From Lutraria lutraria (Eukaryota > Mollusca > Bivalvia > Venerida > Mactridae), in the NCBI GenBank assembly GCA_964023205.1, contig OZ026842.1, positions 6,610,408 through 6,674,407 of the forward strand: 64,000 nt of DNA, in the 5' to 3' direction. A program made the translations under genes and the position numbers. The notes beneath the pieces are model-generated. The model did not search any database, had not been told where the DNA came from, and worked only from the letters and a program-made list of their open reading frames with translations. Shown here in pieces: positions 1 through 12,900 of this stretch. The stretch's first letter is position 1. The number at the start of each line of letters is the position of its first letter.

Positions 1-180
1 CATTTTTAGTAAACAATGAAGCTTGAAATGTAAAATTGAAAATTATTTGGTATCAGAAGAAGTATACCCGTGTTTTAATATGTCATTCTGTTTTATATGA
101 ACATTTTTACAATTCTGTACCACAGATCATTCCCGAAGCTTATTGTGGCTTTAACGCGGCATATTGTACTATCCTCTATA

Positions 181-361
181 CAGTCAAACTTGTGTTTGTG
201 ACCACCTCCGAATAAAGGGCACCCTATGAATTAAGGCCAATCTTTTAAAAACCATCAAAGATTATTTAGATCAAAATAACCTCTGAATAAAGACCACCTG
301 TCAGTAAAGGCCACATTTTATCCCATTTCCCGAGGGTGGCCTTTGTTCACAGGTTTGACTG
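181..361 (+). mobile_element. MITE-A copy
   Basis: About 180 bp with inverted ends cagtcaaac...gtttgactg and an interior made of gaataaaggccac blocks. At least ten copies in the window share this structure, which identifies a non-autonomous inverted-repeat element. Confidence 0.8.
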
Positions 362-1339
362 TCTAATACTTCCAAGTACTTGAATTTGATAAAAACAAAA
401 TTGTTTGAATTCCTCTTATATTTGAGTAAACTTTTATAATGAGTCCCAAGTGTGTGAACTTCAATAGATGACATTTTAAATTTATTTTTTCAATATATTA
501 ATATGTTTGATAACTCCATAGGTGTGGTTTAAATGTTATATACAGATGTCCACACTCCCGAACTGTGTTGTAGAAATTCTATATCATTATATCATAGGCC
601 TCATTTTTATATTTAGATAGTCCACATTTTCAAGAATGTCGTAAAATCGTTTTATATTTAAAGTGGATATTTTCTCTCGTTTTATTGCTAAATACATCGG
701 TTATTAAGAATTTTCATTCATACATAGATATAAAATATGATTATTTATGGTTGTGCGAAGTAAAAGAATATTTGGATACTGAAATTTAATTAAATCAGGC
801 CTTATTTTATAAGTTAAGTTAAAAATAAATTTTCAAGTTTCTGTCAAGGAAATTACTTGTAGGGTGTCTTGAGTTTGAGTTTTAATCCCCGACCTATGGC
901 CAGATTCCACATCAGAGGTGATCTGGTTCCCTGCCTTATATAACTATGATATAAGCAGATTAGCGTAATGTTAGGGGGCAGGTAACTCCCGACTACCACT
1001 AAGGAAGCTGTCTGGCTATTTTATTATATATATTAGTAATACATTTTGTTGACTCTTCAAATTAATATCTGCCAAGGGGTCATTTTTGACCCTGATATTT
1101 TGACTTTGGTTTTTGACTTGCACCATTTTGTAAATTTGAATGGACAGTTTCTGACAGTTTCGATCTAGCTATAATCTCTTTAATATATGATAGAATTCAA
1201 TAAAATTGATTTGAGTCAGTTATCGAGAATTAGATTTTTGACTCAGATGAAAATGAAGTTTTGTGACTTAATTTGTGTGCTAGATTTGCAATATTTTGCC
1301 CTGGCATGTTTAACGTGTTCCTACTAAAATTAATAAAGA

Positions 1340-1550
1340 AACAAGTAGTAACATTTCCAGTCCAAGACAAAAGATTTCTAGACAGAAAAAACACTTGATT
1401 GAGTCCATCATTGAGTTTCTACTCTATTTTTACTTGTTATTTTTAAATAAGGAAAAAAATGGTAACATTTCTGGTCTAAGACTCAAGATTTCTAAACAGA
1501 AAAAACACTTGAGTCCATTATAGAGTTTCTTCTCTATTTTGTTCGTGAAA
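1340..1550 (+). repeat. Two-copy direct repeat of about 100 bp
   Basis: agtaacatttccagtccaag at 1347 and ggtaacatttctggtctaag at 1461 start two copies that share the following cagaaaaaacacttga and gagtttc..ctctatttt blocks. Confidence 0.7.
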
Positions 1551-2043
1551 CTGGGGCCAGGCTGTGGTTAAATGTTAAATTAAGCTTTCTTACAAAATTT
1601 TCAGGGTAAAACTTGATCCATATTTTAATTTACATGAGGCACTATTTTGGGGCTTAATTTCTGAAGTGCATCCAATGTAGCCCGCGGTAGTTTCACAGTT
1701 TACATAACAGCTGGCTTTAAGAATTAAAATATTATTTATTTCAATATATATGCAAACAGTATGGCTTATTTGAATGAACAGCGAATAGTTTGCTCGGATG
1801 ATATAGCAATGTGTTCGTTATTGATGTTTTAAATAGTTATGAATGGAAATAGATTATGATATACCTCGCCGTGTTGTCTACTGCATATCAAAATTTGTAA
1901 ATTAGATTTATGAATAAGAATTAGATTTTTTATGAATAATGTCAACAGATGCATAGAAAACTAGCTGTGCTGTTTGATAGAATATTTAACCAAGAGTTTA
2001 TAATATTTGACCTTCACCTTTCCACTGTTTGGCTAGGTTATAT

Positions 2044-2246
2044 TACTGTATTTTCATTTTTTTTTCGTTGGGTTCAATTTTCGTAGTTTTTACTAAATTG
2101 GCTATTTCATGGGTACATAAATTTGTGGATTTTGAGTTTTGAAAAGAAATGCCTTATTTCTGCATTTAATTTCGTGGGGATTTGATTTCGTGGATGAGCC
2201 GACCCACGAAATTAAATCCCCAACGAAAATTAATGATTCCACAGTA
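2044..2246 (+). mobile_element. MITE-B copy
   Basis: Interior ttcgtggggatttgatttcg and right end aatgattccacag shared with four other copies. The left end is diverged. Confidence 0.8.
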
Positions 2247-2451
2247 TCATGAAATATCAACGTATGTGTTCTTCATTCCTCCAACCAGATGGGAGGAGGT
2301 GGGGGAGGGTAATTAAGTTATTTCGGAACTGAAATTTTCAAATTACTGTAACAATTTAAACAAGTTTAACTTCCTTAATAAGCAGTAATGTAATGCTGCA
2401 GTACTCATGACTTCTTGTGCATGATAATTTGATCACTGTAACAAATAAAGT

Positions 2452-2634
2452 TACAGACATACCTGTGAACAAAGGCCACCCTTGGGACTGACAAAAATGT
2501 GCCTTTTATAGTCAGATGGCCTTTATTCAGAGGTCAGATTTTTCGAAATAATCAATAGCATTTTTTTCAAAGAATGGCCATTATTCACAGGCTGGCCTTT
2601 ATTCAGTTATGGCTGCTAATACAGGTTTTACTGT
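2452..2634 (-). mobile_element. MITE-A copy, reverse orientation
   Basis: Reads acctgtgaacaaaggccacc to aggttttactgta. It is the reverse complement of the 181-361 copy, with diverged ends. Confidence 0.7.
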
Positions 2635-2904
2635 ATTCAAATTGCCATGAAAAAAAGCACCGATCACTGACATAGTGTTTGAAGTTTGTGATTTAGTTTT
2701 CAGTTAATGTACATGTAGGTATGTACTTACAGTGGACTATTTTATATTTCAGTTACATAGTACAAGTACCATTGAATGGTAAAATCCCCTGTGGTGTAGT
2801 CTATTTGCTTTTAAGACATCATTTCACCCTACCTTGTTTAATATGTCATTTTCTGTTAAAGCATGATTTGAATATAGTGTCAGTGTATATCCCTGTACCA
2901 TTCT

Positions 2905-3790
2905 GACATCCTGACATGGTGTGTTAAATATATGATATTCTGACATCATGTATTTTATATGACATCCTGACATTCTGACACAGTGTGTTTTATATGACAT
3001 CCTGACATTCTGACATAGTGTATTTTATATGACACCCTGACATAGTGTGTTTTATATGACATTCTGACATAGTGTGTTTTACATCACATCCTGATATTCT
3101 GACCTCGTGTATTTTTTATATGACATCCTGACAAAATTAGTGTTCCATAATCGGAACAAAATTGCTATCGATAATCAAATTGAATTGACATACGACTGTC
3201 GATTGATTAATCAATTGTTTAGTCGAAAGTTCGAAACAACATCAACTTGATAGCTATTCAAGTTCAAATGGGTTGTTATTATATTAAGTAAAAACATTAC
3301 TTGCCCTTCATGAACTTTTTTTTACAATAACAATTCATTAAGATCAAGATTGTTTATTGATATTCAACAACACAACAAATGCAATTTGTCATTAATTTCT
3401 AATTTGTCCGTGGAATGATGTTAACATCGACATGTTTATAATATTTAGATGCATGTCGGGTAACATCCCCTGGTCAAAGTTTAAGATGGAGTATTTACTA
3501 GCGACTATCGATTGTTCTAATGTACTATCGATAGGACGGCGATTTCAACATTACAACGACAATTATTCGATGGTCGACAACTATCGTAAAATCACTTGAT
3601 TTAATGATATCATGTGTTTTATATGACGTCCTGATAGAATGATAACATATGTGTTTTATATGACATCCTGACTTCCTGACATCATGTGTTTTATGTGACA
3701 TCCTGGCTTTCTGACATCATGTGTTTTATATGACATTCTGACATTGTGTGTCTTATATGTCATTCTGACACTTGTTTTTAGCATGATCGT
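2905..3790 (+). repeat. Tandem repeat (tgacatcctgacattctgac), split by an unrelated 470-bp segment
   Basis: Copies of tgacattctgacatagtgtg + ttttatatgacatcc run from 2905 to about 3133 and resume at about 3605 to 3790. The stretch 3134-3604 has none of the unit and is instead rich in atcgat motifs. Confidence 0.8.
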
Positions 3791-4009
3791 TTTTCCACAT
3801 TGAGCTGCAGTGATCTCCCCTGGTGTTGTAATAATTGTATAAAATACAGTGATAACTCATCCTACTTGCTCTTCATAGAGTTAACGTTTTTCGAACTAAT
3901 TTACCAAAATTTGATGCTCATCATTTAGTAGAAAATACTGTTATTTAATGCAAGTATAATGTCACAACATCATAACAGAAAAGGGACTTTGGAAGTGATA
4001 TTTTTGGGT

Positions 4010-4275
4010 TATACAACTCTGGTTTTCTTTATGTTTTGGGAAGGCACGCTGTACATTAATATGGGGATGAAATAGCTGGTTGAAGCTTTTTCGGGGGAAA
4101 AAATTATTGCCTGAAACCGATTTTGGGAATCGAGTTTCTAGGAATAAATTGGAAATTTGGAGAAAATTGCATGATTTTTCAAAGAAATTTTCAGAGTGAA
4201 TTCACCCTTTACAGGCTACAGCTACATAATAAAGAAAACCCCTGTGCTTTAATCTTACATTATGACTTTGTTGCT
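4010..4275 (+). repeat. Dispersed repeat J ('ggttttctttatgttttggg')
   Basis: ctggttttctttatgttttg, atggggatgaaatagctggt and accctttacaggctacagct. Copies at 47660-47765 and 48610-48835. A 63-codon ORF is repeat-derived. Confidence 0.7.
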
Positions 4276-4639
4276 GTACAAAACTTAAGAAACTTAAACA
4301 ATGAAATTTGTTGAAAATCATGACATGTCAGTTTGTCAACCCGTGGGTCATAAATCCAATCTTATTTAAGACGTTGGGGTTTATAGTTCAGCATGTATTT
4401 ATCAAAACTTAGTTTACTATACTGTTATGTTATCAGGTCGGAACCCCATGTTTATTTCCTATGCAAATATGGTGAACATTTTGACACGCTTTTTCAAAAC
4501 TGGCGATCTGATAAAGTTTGACACCTGTACAGATTTACTGTTCACAATGACTTGTAGTAAAACTTGAAGAAAAAGCCCTGACTTGAAGTTGAGCCCGCAT
4601 GTTTTATTAGGCCATGCTAAAAAAGAAAATTGTTTGCCA

Positions 4640-4850
4640 TAAAGCTACCTACACACTAAAAAAAACCTACCCAACATTTTTAGGCCCTCAGATTTTTTTT
4701 TCATTAAAAATAGCATTCTGATATGTATTTTGGGTTAGATATAAAAAAAAAAAAAAAAAAAAAAAAATCCTACATACCTACCTACCTACCGGTACCCACT
4801 GAACATTTTCTGGGTCGGGTTACAGCAAACAAATATTTTTAAAGATGGCC
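4640..4850 (+). repeat. Dispersed repeat K (taccta-rich, 'gggtcgggttacagcaaaca')
   Basis: Contains a (A)27 run, cctacctacctaccgg and ctgggtcgggttacagcaaa. Related pieces at 5930-6105, 49230-49420 and 62440-62520, and opposite strand at 10390-10530, 38693-38835 and 61044-61170. Confidence 0.6.
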
Positions 4851-5289
4851 TTATATTGTTCTCCTAGGGATTTCACACATACTTAATATTTTTCTGGTTT
4901 TAAAAAATCCCTATAAAGAAAATAAAGAGAAGTCTATAAGGTTGAAATATCACGTTATATAAAATTTACTGTTTTGTTACATTAAGTATTTTATGAAGCT
5001 ATATAATACTTACTAAATTTTGCACCATCATGCTACAAATTTAAGCTATATTTTAAAAAATCTATTTCACTAAACTCACAATGAAAACTTTGTTTGAAGT
5101 GCTTTACGTTTCTTGTGCGAACATATTTTGATCAGTCAACGTTTCATTCAGTAATACTGTACAATAGACATGTGGCAATGCATACCCCACCCAGTAAGGT
5201 TAACTTAAACTTCCAGTGATAACCATGTGTTCATAATGTAATGACTGCCTGCCTAAGACTTTACAGCAGGGGTGTAGCAAGCAATACGT

Positions 5290-5461
5290 ACAGTGCAACC
5301 TCTCCAGAGCAGCCCTTTCTTGAACAACAACCTTCTTTCAACAACAACACAATTTTCCTACTTCACGATTTAACTATTAATTTAACATCTCTAGAACCTC
5401 TCAATTAAGCAACATAATTTTGCTACACACAAAGGGTGTTGCTTTGTAGGAGTTGCACTGT
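5290..5461 (+). mobile_element. MITE-D copy
   Basis: acagtgcaacctctccagag to ggagttgcactgta, about 170 bp, with 15-bp inverted ends. Confidence 0.8.
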
Positions 5462-5798
5462 ATTTACACAGGAGTGTATTATATTTATATACTTAAAAAA
5501 GTGAAAAAAAATATGGAAAAAAATAGCATCTATGTTTGTCAAAAGTGTAACATTCATTCAAAGTTGAAAGAATTTGATAAGTCTACACAAATTGTACATA
5601 AATAGAATCAAGTCTTAAATAATTAAAGTCGGTGTTACAGTGTATTATTATGCCCAGTAGTTCAAAACATTGGGAGCCACAGAGACCTGTTGAGACATAG
5701 AAATTAGGTTATTTTGAAAACATATGGAGCCATGGAACACAAAGAGCATGAATTGGCTGACCAATACAGATCTGACCCATTAGGCGAAAAAAAATAAT

Positions 5799-5861
5799 TT
5801 TGTTTCTGGTTACCGCACCTGCCTTATTTAGGATAAGGCAGGTACGGTTACCAGAAACAAA
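5799..5861. repeat. Tight hairpin: inverted repeat with five-base loop
   Basis: tttgtttctggttaccgcac + ctgccttat pairs with ataaggcag + gtacggttaccagaaacaaa around ttagg, with one mismatch or so. The arm is the widespread 'ggttacc..cctacc' repeat, so this is probably two head-to-head copies. Confidence 0.75.
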
Positions 5862-6414
5862 TTTTTTTCTTAAATCCTGATATTATTTACTCTTAAAAAA
5901 TAATTTGTTTGGGGTAACTCTTTACCTATATATCCATAAAAAATGGCCCCACCTAACTTTTTTTAGCTTCTTGCATAATTTTTTTTTAATAAAAATAGAA
6001 TTCTGACATGTATCTTGGGTTCAATATAAAACATGAATTGTAAATAAAAAATTCCTACCAACCTACTCACTGAAAAATTCTTAAAAAATGTTAAGAATGG
6101 CCCAACCTGGAGTGTTTGATATTATGACTTTTCCATCTAGTATATTTTTATATTTCATATGACTGAAGTTAAAAATGCTGTCTCAGCAAAAATGGAAAGT
6201 CATAAAATGTGCTTTATTGACTATTCGTGTTTGTATTTCAAAGTTGTTTACCACAATCACATTAATGTTCGCATATATCAGACATCAGTGTCATTTCGCT
6301 ACATGTTGTTATCATAGGGCTGTGATATTATGTGAAGTATATTAACGTGATATAATTAATTCTCTAAAGTTAGGAATGTACGACCAAATGCTGAAGCTTA
6401 GATATTGAGTTTGT

Positions 6415-6880
6415 GCCCAGATATTGTGGCTTGTATTATGCACATATATTGATCAGGCTCATATGTCACTGCAGATATATTGTGGCCAGTTTGTACCCAG
6501 ATATTGTGCCCAGGTATTGTGGCCAGTGTGTGCATTTAATTATATTGCTGCCTGTTTAAGCACAGATATTGTTGCCTGTCTGTGCCCAGACATTGTGGCC
6601 AGTGTACCCATATATATTGTTGCCTGTATGAGCACAGATATTGTGGCCTGATTGTGCCCAGATATTTTGGCCAGTGTGTGCACTTACTTATTGTTGCCTG
6701 TGTGAACACAGATATTGTGCCCAGATATTGTGGCCTGTGTGTGCATATCTATTGTTGCCTGTGTGAACGCAGATATTGTGGCCTGATTGTGTCCAGATAT
6801 TGTGGGCAGTGTGTGCATTTAACTATATGTTGTGGCTAGTGTATGTACAGATACTGTGTCACCTGTGTGAGCATATTATA
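6415..6880 (+). repeat. Degenerate tandem repeat upstream of the first recognised ANOS1 exon
   Basis: About 20 diverged copies of a gatattgtggccagtgtgtg / atattgttgcctgtgtgagc unit. It ends roughly 110 bp before exon 6991-7062. The two ORFs of 75 and 85 codons in it are repeat translations, not genes. Confidence 0.85.
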
Positions 6881-6990
6881 TTGTAATATTAAAATTATAT
6901 GATTATTATATAAAACTCCTATTTTTATCTTTATTTAAGGATACTTAAGGATTACTATTTTAATGCTTATGTTATTGTGTCTATTTTCAG

Positions 6991-9900
6991 TGTATGAAGC
7001 CATGTAGTATGATAGATGATGTCAATAACCTTGATTATCATAATTGTGCTGATTATTGTATGGTGAGTTGTTTTCATATATTTTTGTGTTTTATTTGTTT
7101 CATTGGGTATTTTATTTAACGCCCCTTTTCAACAGTCAGAGTCTTATGAGGCGGACAGTTCACCTAATCATCATTCCTGGGAAGAACCAGTACTAGACTC
7201 TCATCCTCCGTAAGCGACTGCCTACTTTCTCACATAAAAAGACATGGTCAGTAGCTGGGCTCGAATCCACGACCCTCTCTCAGTTAGAGGCTACAGTGAA
7301 ATTGAATTTTCAAACTTGTCAGTCCGAATGTCTGGCAATTTTTTTTGCCTTTCGCAATGTCTGCACAATAGTTGCATTTTTAGTCCGTCTTCGATATTTG
7401 ATTATAAAATATCTGATGATTAAATTGGTTGATGATACTTTAGTAGACGGCAAATATTTCTGACATAAATTACGTGGTTTCAAAACCATTCAAAGTACTT
7501 CAATAAATATCTAAAAATGTTTCATTAAAATATGAGTTTGTACTTACAATCATTGAGAATATTTTACATAAATACCCCACAAACCGTGATAAATTGATTT
7601 ATAGAAAATAAACAATACTCTTTAGGGTTTACAAGAAACCACAGCTGGGTGTCTAATGTTTATAGACAACCAAGAGACTATAGTCATAAAATGCATAAAT
7701 AATTTGTTCATTCATTATCGTACTGTTTATGTTTACCCCCTACCCACAAGGACTTTATTCATTTTGTGAGATTTAATATCGGTAATTCATATTTAAATAA
7801 GCCACACATGGGTTGACGATTTTTTCTGATTCACCAATCAGAATATGACTTATATACGGTACTGTAGACTATTTGGTTAATGACCTGTCTCCGTGGTCGA
7901 GTGGTTAAGGTCGCTGACTTCAAATCACTGTAATCTCTTACTGATAGAGGGTCGTGGGTTTGAGCCCAGCTTCCGACCATGTCTCTTAATATGAGAAAGT
8001 AGGCAGTTGCTTACGGAGGATGGGAGTCTAGTGTTGGTTCTTCCCAGGAACGATGGTTAGATGAACAGTCCGCCTCATATGACTCTGACTGTTGAAAAGG
8101 GGCATATAACTCGAACAAGACTGTTTGATTGACCAGTCAGAAATCTCGTATCTTCTCGTAGTTTTATAAAAAAAATTGTCCACCTTAATTTGTTTTATGG
8201 CCATCCAAGTCGAAAACATCTGCTGGCCAAAACATCTACTTGCCAAATTGTTAGCTGACCACAGTGTTTGTTGGCCAAAACTGTTATGGGACCTTTTTTA
8301 GATTGACTTAAGAATAAGTTACACATGCCATACAGGGAGGGAACACTTTATTCTAGTCCTCTCTTAAATAAACCAGTCCACACAGCACATTTCTTAAATT
8401 TACTTCATTTCAAATGTTATTTTAGATCTAAAAAAGAGGAAGCTTAAATTTCTAAAATGTCGTTCAAGGCTTTAGGCCTCCAAAAAAAAAAATGTTTCTG
8501 GTCACATGCTCCTTACGATAAGATAGGTAGGTAGAGGCTTTCTTGGCTCTCGGAAGCTTATGGAAAGATAAAATAAGCGAGGAAGCGGGTGTACCATGTC
8601 TTGGGCCGAATAAAAAGTCATGAGTTGCTGGGAAAAATTAGGGTAGGTCGGGGTAGCCAGAAACAAACAATTGTTTTGTTTACACTTTAGAGCATGTTAT
8701 TGATAAGCTCTGCCAGACAGTATTATAGTTTGGTTTATTAATAAGATTTTAACTTCATATTTGATATATTTAGATTAAAAGATCAATACAAGTTATCTGT
8801 CTTGGATGTTACAGATTTTGAACCCTACTGTCGGATTTTTGTCGCGTAAATTATTGTATTGGTGAAATCTCGTAAGATTGTATTTGCCTTTAAATAAGTG
8901 AAATGGCTTTGATTTCAGCCATACCAATGTACGAGACCACTTCATATAGCTGTAAACATCTTGACATGTTACGAATGTATAATCGTTTAGTGAAATACAA
9001 TTGGAATAATTGTCCTTCTGTATTTTTTGTTGAATGATATAAACATAATGTGTCGGTCCTATAAATCACTGTGTTATCTATTGAATACTGTAGTACATAC
9101 ATTCTCCAAATGTTTCCGTTGTGCAACAGATTTTGCTGGTTTAGTAACATTCTTGTTTTAAGTTATCTCCCTTGTTATTTAAAAAATATAATTTTTTGCT
9201 CATTATAAATAAGATACCCAACTTTTTTATCATGTAATTTTTTGTTGTTAAGAAGATAGAACTTGGTCCGTATTCACAAAGCATCTTAAGTCGAAATTTT
9301 TACTTAAGTGTAAATTTTTTTCATGGTAAAAGTTTGTAAACCAGTCATCAAAAGTGTGAAAATGAATTATCATTTTCATAATTGGCATCTTTAGAACAAA
9401 GATAAAATCATATTATTGTGATTTCCTCCTTTATATTAGTACAAAAGAGTTAAGGAAAAAGTCGAATTTAAGGAAAAACATTACTTAAGTTAAAAATTTA
9501 CTTAAGATGCTTTGTGAATACGGACCCTGATAGTTTTATGGGTCCCGTGAGGTTACAGTCTCTAGCTAGTAGTGGCTAGCCTATCACTGTATGGGTTCAA
9601 ATCCCATCCCGTGGCCGGGCAAATTATATATGTGAGGAAGCTGTCCAGCTAACGAGGTTCTACCCAGGTGTATGCTGGGATTCTTCCTCCATTTTAGCTC
9701 GTCGGTTTTCGAAGAAAAAAATCAAGCTATTTTGATTACTGTGGCATCTGCGTCATTCAAATACTTTAATGTAGCTCATAACTTAGAAACTATAAGAAGT
9801 ACGTAGCAACATGAAACTTCATAGATGGATAGATCTCACTGTGGTGGTGAACAGACGAGCGTTGGCACCGCTCACGGCTAGCACTCTCGTTAAATGTAAA

Positions 9901-12900
9901 AGTCACCAAAAGGCCTTAGCCCTTTGTTCAATGTTAATGCTCAGTGAAAAAATCCTTTTCTGCTGAAATAAATTTGTGTATGTGTATAGCTGATAGAACT
10001 GTCTAGTTTGATACCATGATGTGGTAATTTTATTTAATTTATAAACTGTTTTTTTCTGGTTCATGTAAGTGGAAAACTTTCTCTATTATGCCTCTAAATG
10101 TCAAATGTGTCATGTATAGAATTTATAATGATATTTTTGACTTGGAAAGTTACATTACATCAAACTCAACTTGATTATGTCATAATAGGCTAAAAATAAA
10201 AATACAGGGTTTTCAATAACAGCAGGCTGCAGGCCAATTTAGCCACCTAGAAATGTGTTTGGGCCTGTTAGGAATCTCAAAAGTTTATAAAATATTGCTT
10301 GAAAATGCCTGGACCCCCCCCCCCCTAGCGGGCCTGTTAGTCTAGCTTTTGGGCCTGTTGGCCACAAACTTATTGAGAACCCTGAAAATAGGTTTGTTTG
10401 GAATGCTCCAACCAAGAATTTAAGCACTGGGTAGGTAGGTAGGGATTTTTCTTTTACTATGTAATAATAATATAAAATAAAAATTTAAAAAAAAATTTGC
10501 TAGGATTTTCGTGAGTAGGTCGGAGCTGCAAGCCGCCTGTTTCCTCACATGTGAGTGTTAACTGGTCTGAACTCACAATGTTGAGGGGCTAGTGATTTCT
10601 AGTGACAGTCAGAGATCAAAGTCAACAATTGAGGGTAAAAAGTCGCCCTTGGCCAATAATTTGAAATGTCAACAACATTTCCTACTGGTGTAATGGTTAA
10701 TTGACCTTTTGGTATAAAATCTCATGAGTTAGAAGCTTTAATAATATCTGGAGTCAGAATGCCATGTTAAGGGTCCAGTGTATGTTTGTGTCTATTTTTT
10801 TATACAGACAGTTGAAGTATCTGTATATAAGGTGTCTGCTAGAAACCTAGTAACTGAGAGCTACTTATTTGGTTTGCCTACTGTTTAAACCAATTTTAGC
10901 CTACCACGAGGGCGAATGTCGAGTATTTAAGTCAAACCTGTGTATGCAGCCAACTCCGAATAAAGGCCACCCAGTGAATAAAGGCCATTCTAAAGGCCAC
11001 CCAGTGAATAAAGGCCATTCTAAAGGCCACCCAGTGAATAAAGGCCAGTCTAAAGGCCACCCAGTGAATAAAGGCCATTCTTTTAAAAACCATCATTGAT
11101 CATTTATAATAAAATGACCTCTGAATATAAGCCACCTGTCAATAAAGGCCACATTATGTCCTACCCAAGGATAGCCTTTGTTTACGGGAGTGACTGTATA
11201 TTGCTATATGTGAATGTTTAACTGCACGTAAACGGTTTATCTATTTATATTTTAAGCCATTGTTATCGTATAGTGAACTTCAAATCAATATTTCATTCTT
11301 TTTTTACTTATATTGACACAGAAATATGAAAAGTAAATAGTTCTGTCATGAATTCATTCATTCAGTATCTTACCTGTAGAAGACTTGTATTAATGGTACC
11401 CCTTGTACGGCTGGCTCCCTGAAGACTGTCAATTTTCTCCAACACTACTTTATCTGTCTGTATTTCTTTTCAAACCTTTAATATGACCTAGATATCAACA
11501 TCCACATTAATGTATAATTACCGTCATGAACTATTCATGAAGTATTCAAGAATAGTTCAAGAAAAATTCATGTTTTCATAACTTCCATTAGAAGGGGCAA
11601 GAGGCCATAGTTCACTTCATTATAACATACAATTATTTTCAAACCAGTAATACGGTAGATATTTTTGGATTGATCAGCTGGTAATGCACTGGACTTCCAC
11701 CTATGAATAAAGGCCACCCTGTGAATGAAAGCCATTCTTTTAAAAACTGTCATTGATAATATAGAACATACTGACCTCTAGCTTAATTTATTCACAGGTT
11801 TGACTGTATATATTGTCTGGATTATATTTGATGAATCAAATGTTATACATGTATATGGTTTTGTATTGGTGTGTCTTCCTTTTGATCTGGTAAAAAGTAT
11901 TCTTCCGATATTTTAAGTGGCATGTGACAGGCTGTCCTCGATTTATCTGATTTCTAATCTTCTTACGGTGCTAATTTTACGCAATTTTGTTTTTATATAT
12001 TTACAGGATGGTGAAACAGAATGTGAGAAATCGTGTGAATTTTTATATTATGTGAAAATGTACAAAGCTGGTAGTTGTCCGCGACCCGAGACTGCCGTAG
12101 GTTTTGAGGCTGTTTGTCTGAGGTCGTGTAGTTCAGATAGTGATTGTGCCGAGAACTTAAAGTGTTGTCCAAATATGTGCGGACATGTGTGTAGAAAACC
12201 TGATTATTCCAATTATAGTAAGTATTTTACTCGGTTCGGCTTTGTTCGTAAAGACGTGAGAAATAGCAGGGTCACTCAAATTGAATGGTCTGGACTCGTG
12301 CTCTTCAGGCGCTTATCTCTGTATAAACATCAAGTCGTGCTGTCGATACTTATCGGAAATCTTTTTACACGCGTGTGGATAACACGCCATTATGGATTCC
12401 GGTCCAGAAATAACGGGATTATTTATTTCAACATAAATACTGTGGAATCATTAATTTTCGTTGGGGATTTAATTTTGTGGATTTCGTGGTTCGACTCATC
12501 CACGAAATCAAATCCCCACGAATTCAAATGCGGAGATAAGGCATTTCTTTTCAAAAATCAAATTCCACGAATTTATGTCCCCACGAAATATCCTTTTTAG
12601 TAAAAACCACGAAAATTGAACCCAACGAAAATTAATGATTCCACAGTAAATGGATTTTATCCTAAGAAATTGGTCAAATTAGATGGGAATACTTACGATC
12701 TAACTTTTCGTTGAGCTCTACACCAATAATGATTAGTAATTTGTGAATATTTGGGTATCTATTTCTATGCGTTCTTCACCATTTCACAATGACGGCAATC
12801 TTGCGTGCGATCACATGATCGCTACCCAACGCTTTAATTTACGGAGTCCAGACCCTTCAATTGAAAGACCCTGGTAATAGTGAAAAAAAAAGTTAATTTC

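Larger units (their letters stand above)
1..6990. other. No gene recognised: upstream or intronic sequence of ANOS1
   Basis: No exon with domain similarity or good splice context was found. It holds the MITE, SINE-like and tandem repeats listed, with AT-rich unique sequence between. The ANOS1 signal-peptide exon either lies left of the window or was not recognised here because it is short and poorly conserved. Confidence 0.6.
6991..12217 (+). other. ANOS1: ANOS1 exons for the Cys box (second half) and WAP domain
   Basis: Exon 6991-7062 gives 24 residues with four cysteines (start CMKPCS). Exon 12007-12217 continues with a CEKSCEFLYY motif that aligns by eye with human anosmin CLTSCEFLKY. A whey-acidic-protein four-disulfide core follows with all eight cysteines in canonical spacing: C-x3-C-x5-C-x5-CC-x3-C-x3-C after the first Cys in GSCPRP. 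WAP domains are protease-inhibitor-like folds; in anosmin the domain contributes to ligand binding. Acceptors are ttttcag/tgt at 6990 and ttacag/gat at 12006. Donors are GTGAGT at 7063 and GTAAGT at 12218. Confidence 0.93.

Noticed and set aside
4742..4766. Poly-A run as a retrotransposon tail
   Set aside because: No target-site duplication or upstream retroposon body could be matched; it lies inside a dispersed repeat K copy.
6424..6839. Two overlapping + strand ORFs of 75 and 85 codons
   Set aside because: They are translations of the gatattgtggcc tandem repeat in two frames, with the same repeating residues and no conserved motif.
7885..7975. Possible tRNA gene (Ser/Leu-like)
   Set aside because: Good A and B boxes but no acceptor-stem pairing, and the same head plus body recurs at 39016 and, reversed, at 7121 and 45955, so it is a SINE.
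10869..11099. 76-codon ORF with NKGHSKGHPV repeats
   Set aside because: It is the fourfold expanded block of a MITE-A read in one frame.
12218..12600. C-terminal half of a 227-codon ORF, and the related ORF at 46975-47157
   Set aside because: Only 12007-12217 is an exon. The rest reads through the donor into intron and a MITE-B copy; the shared peptide in the two places is MITE-B translation.
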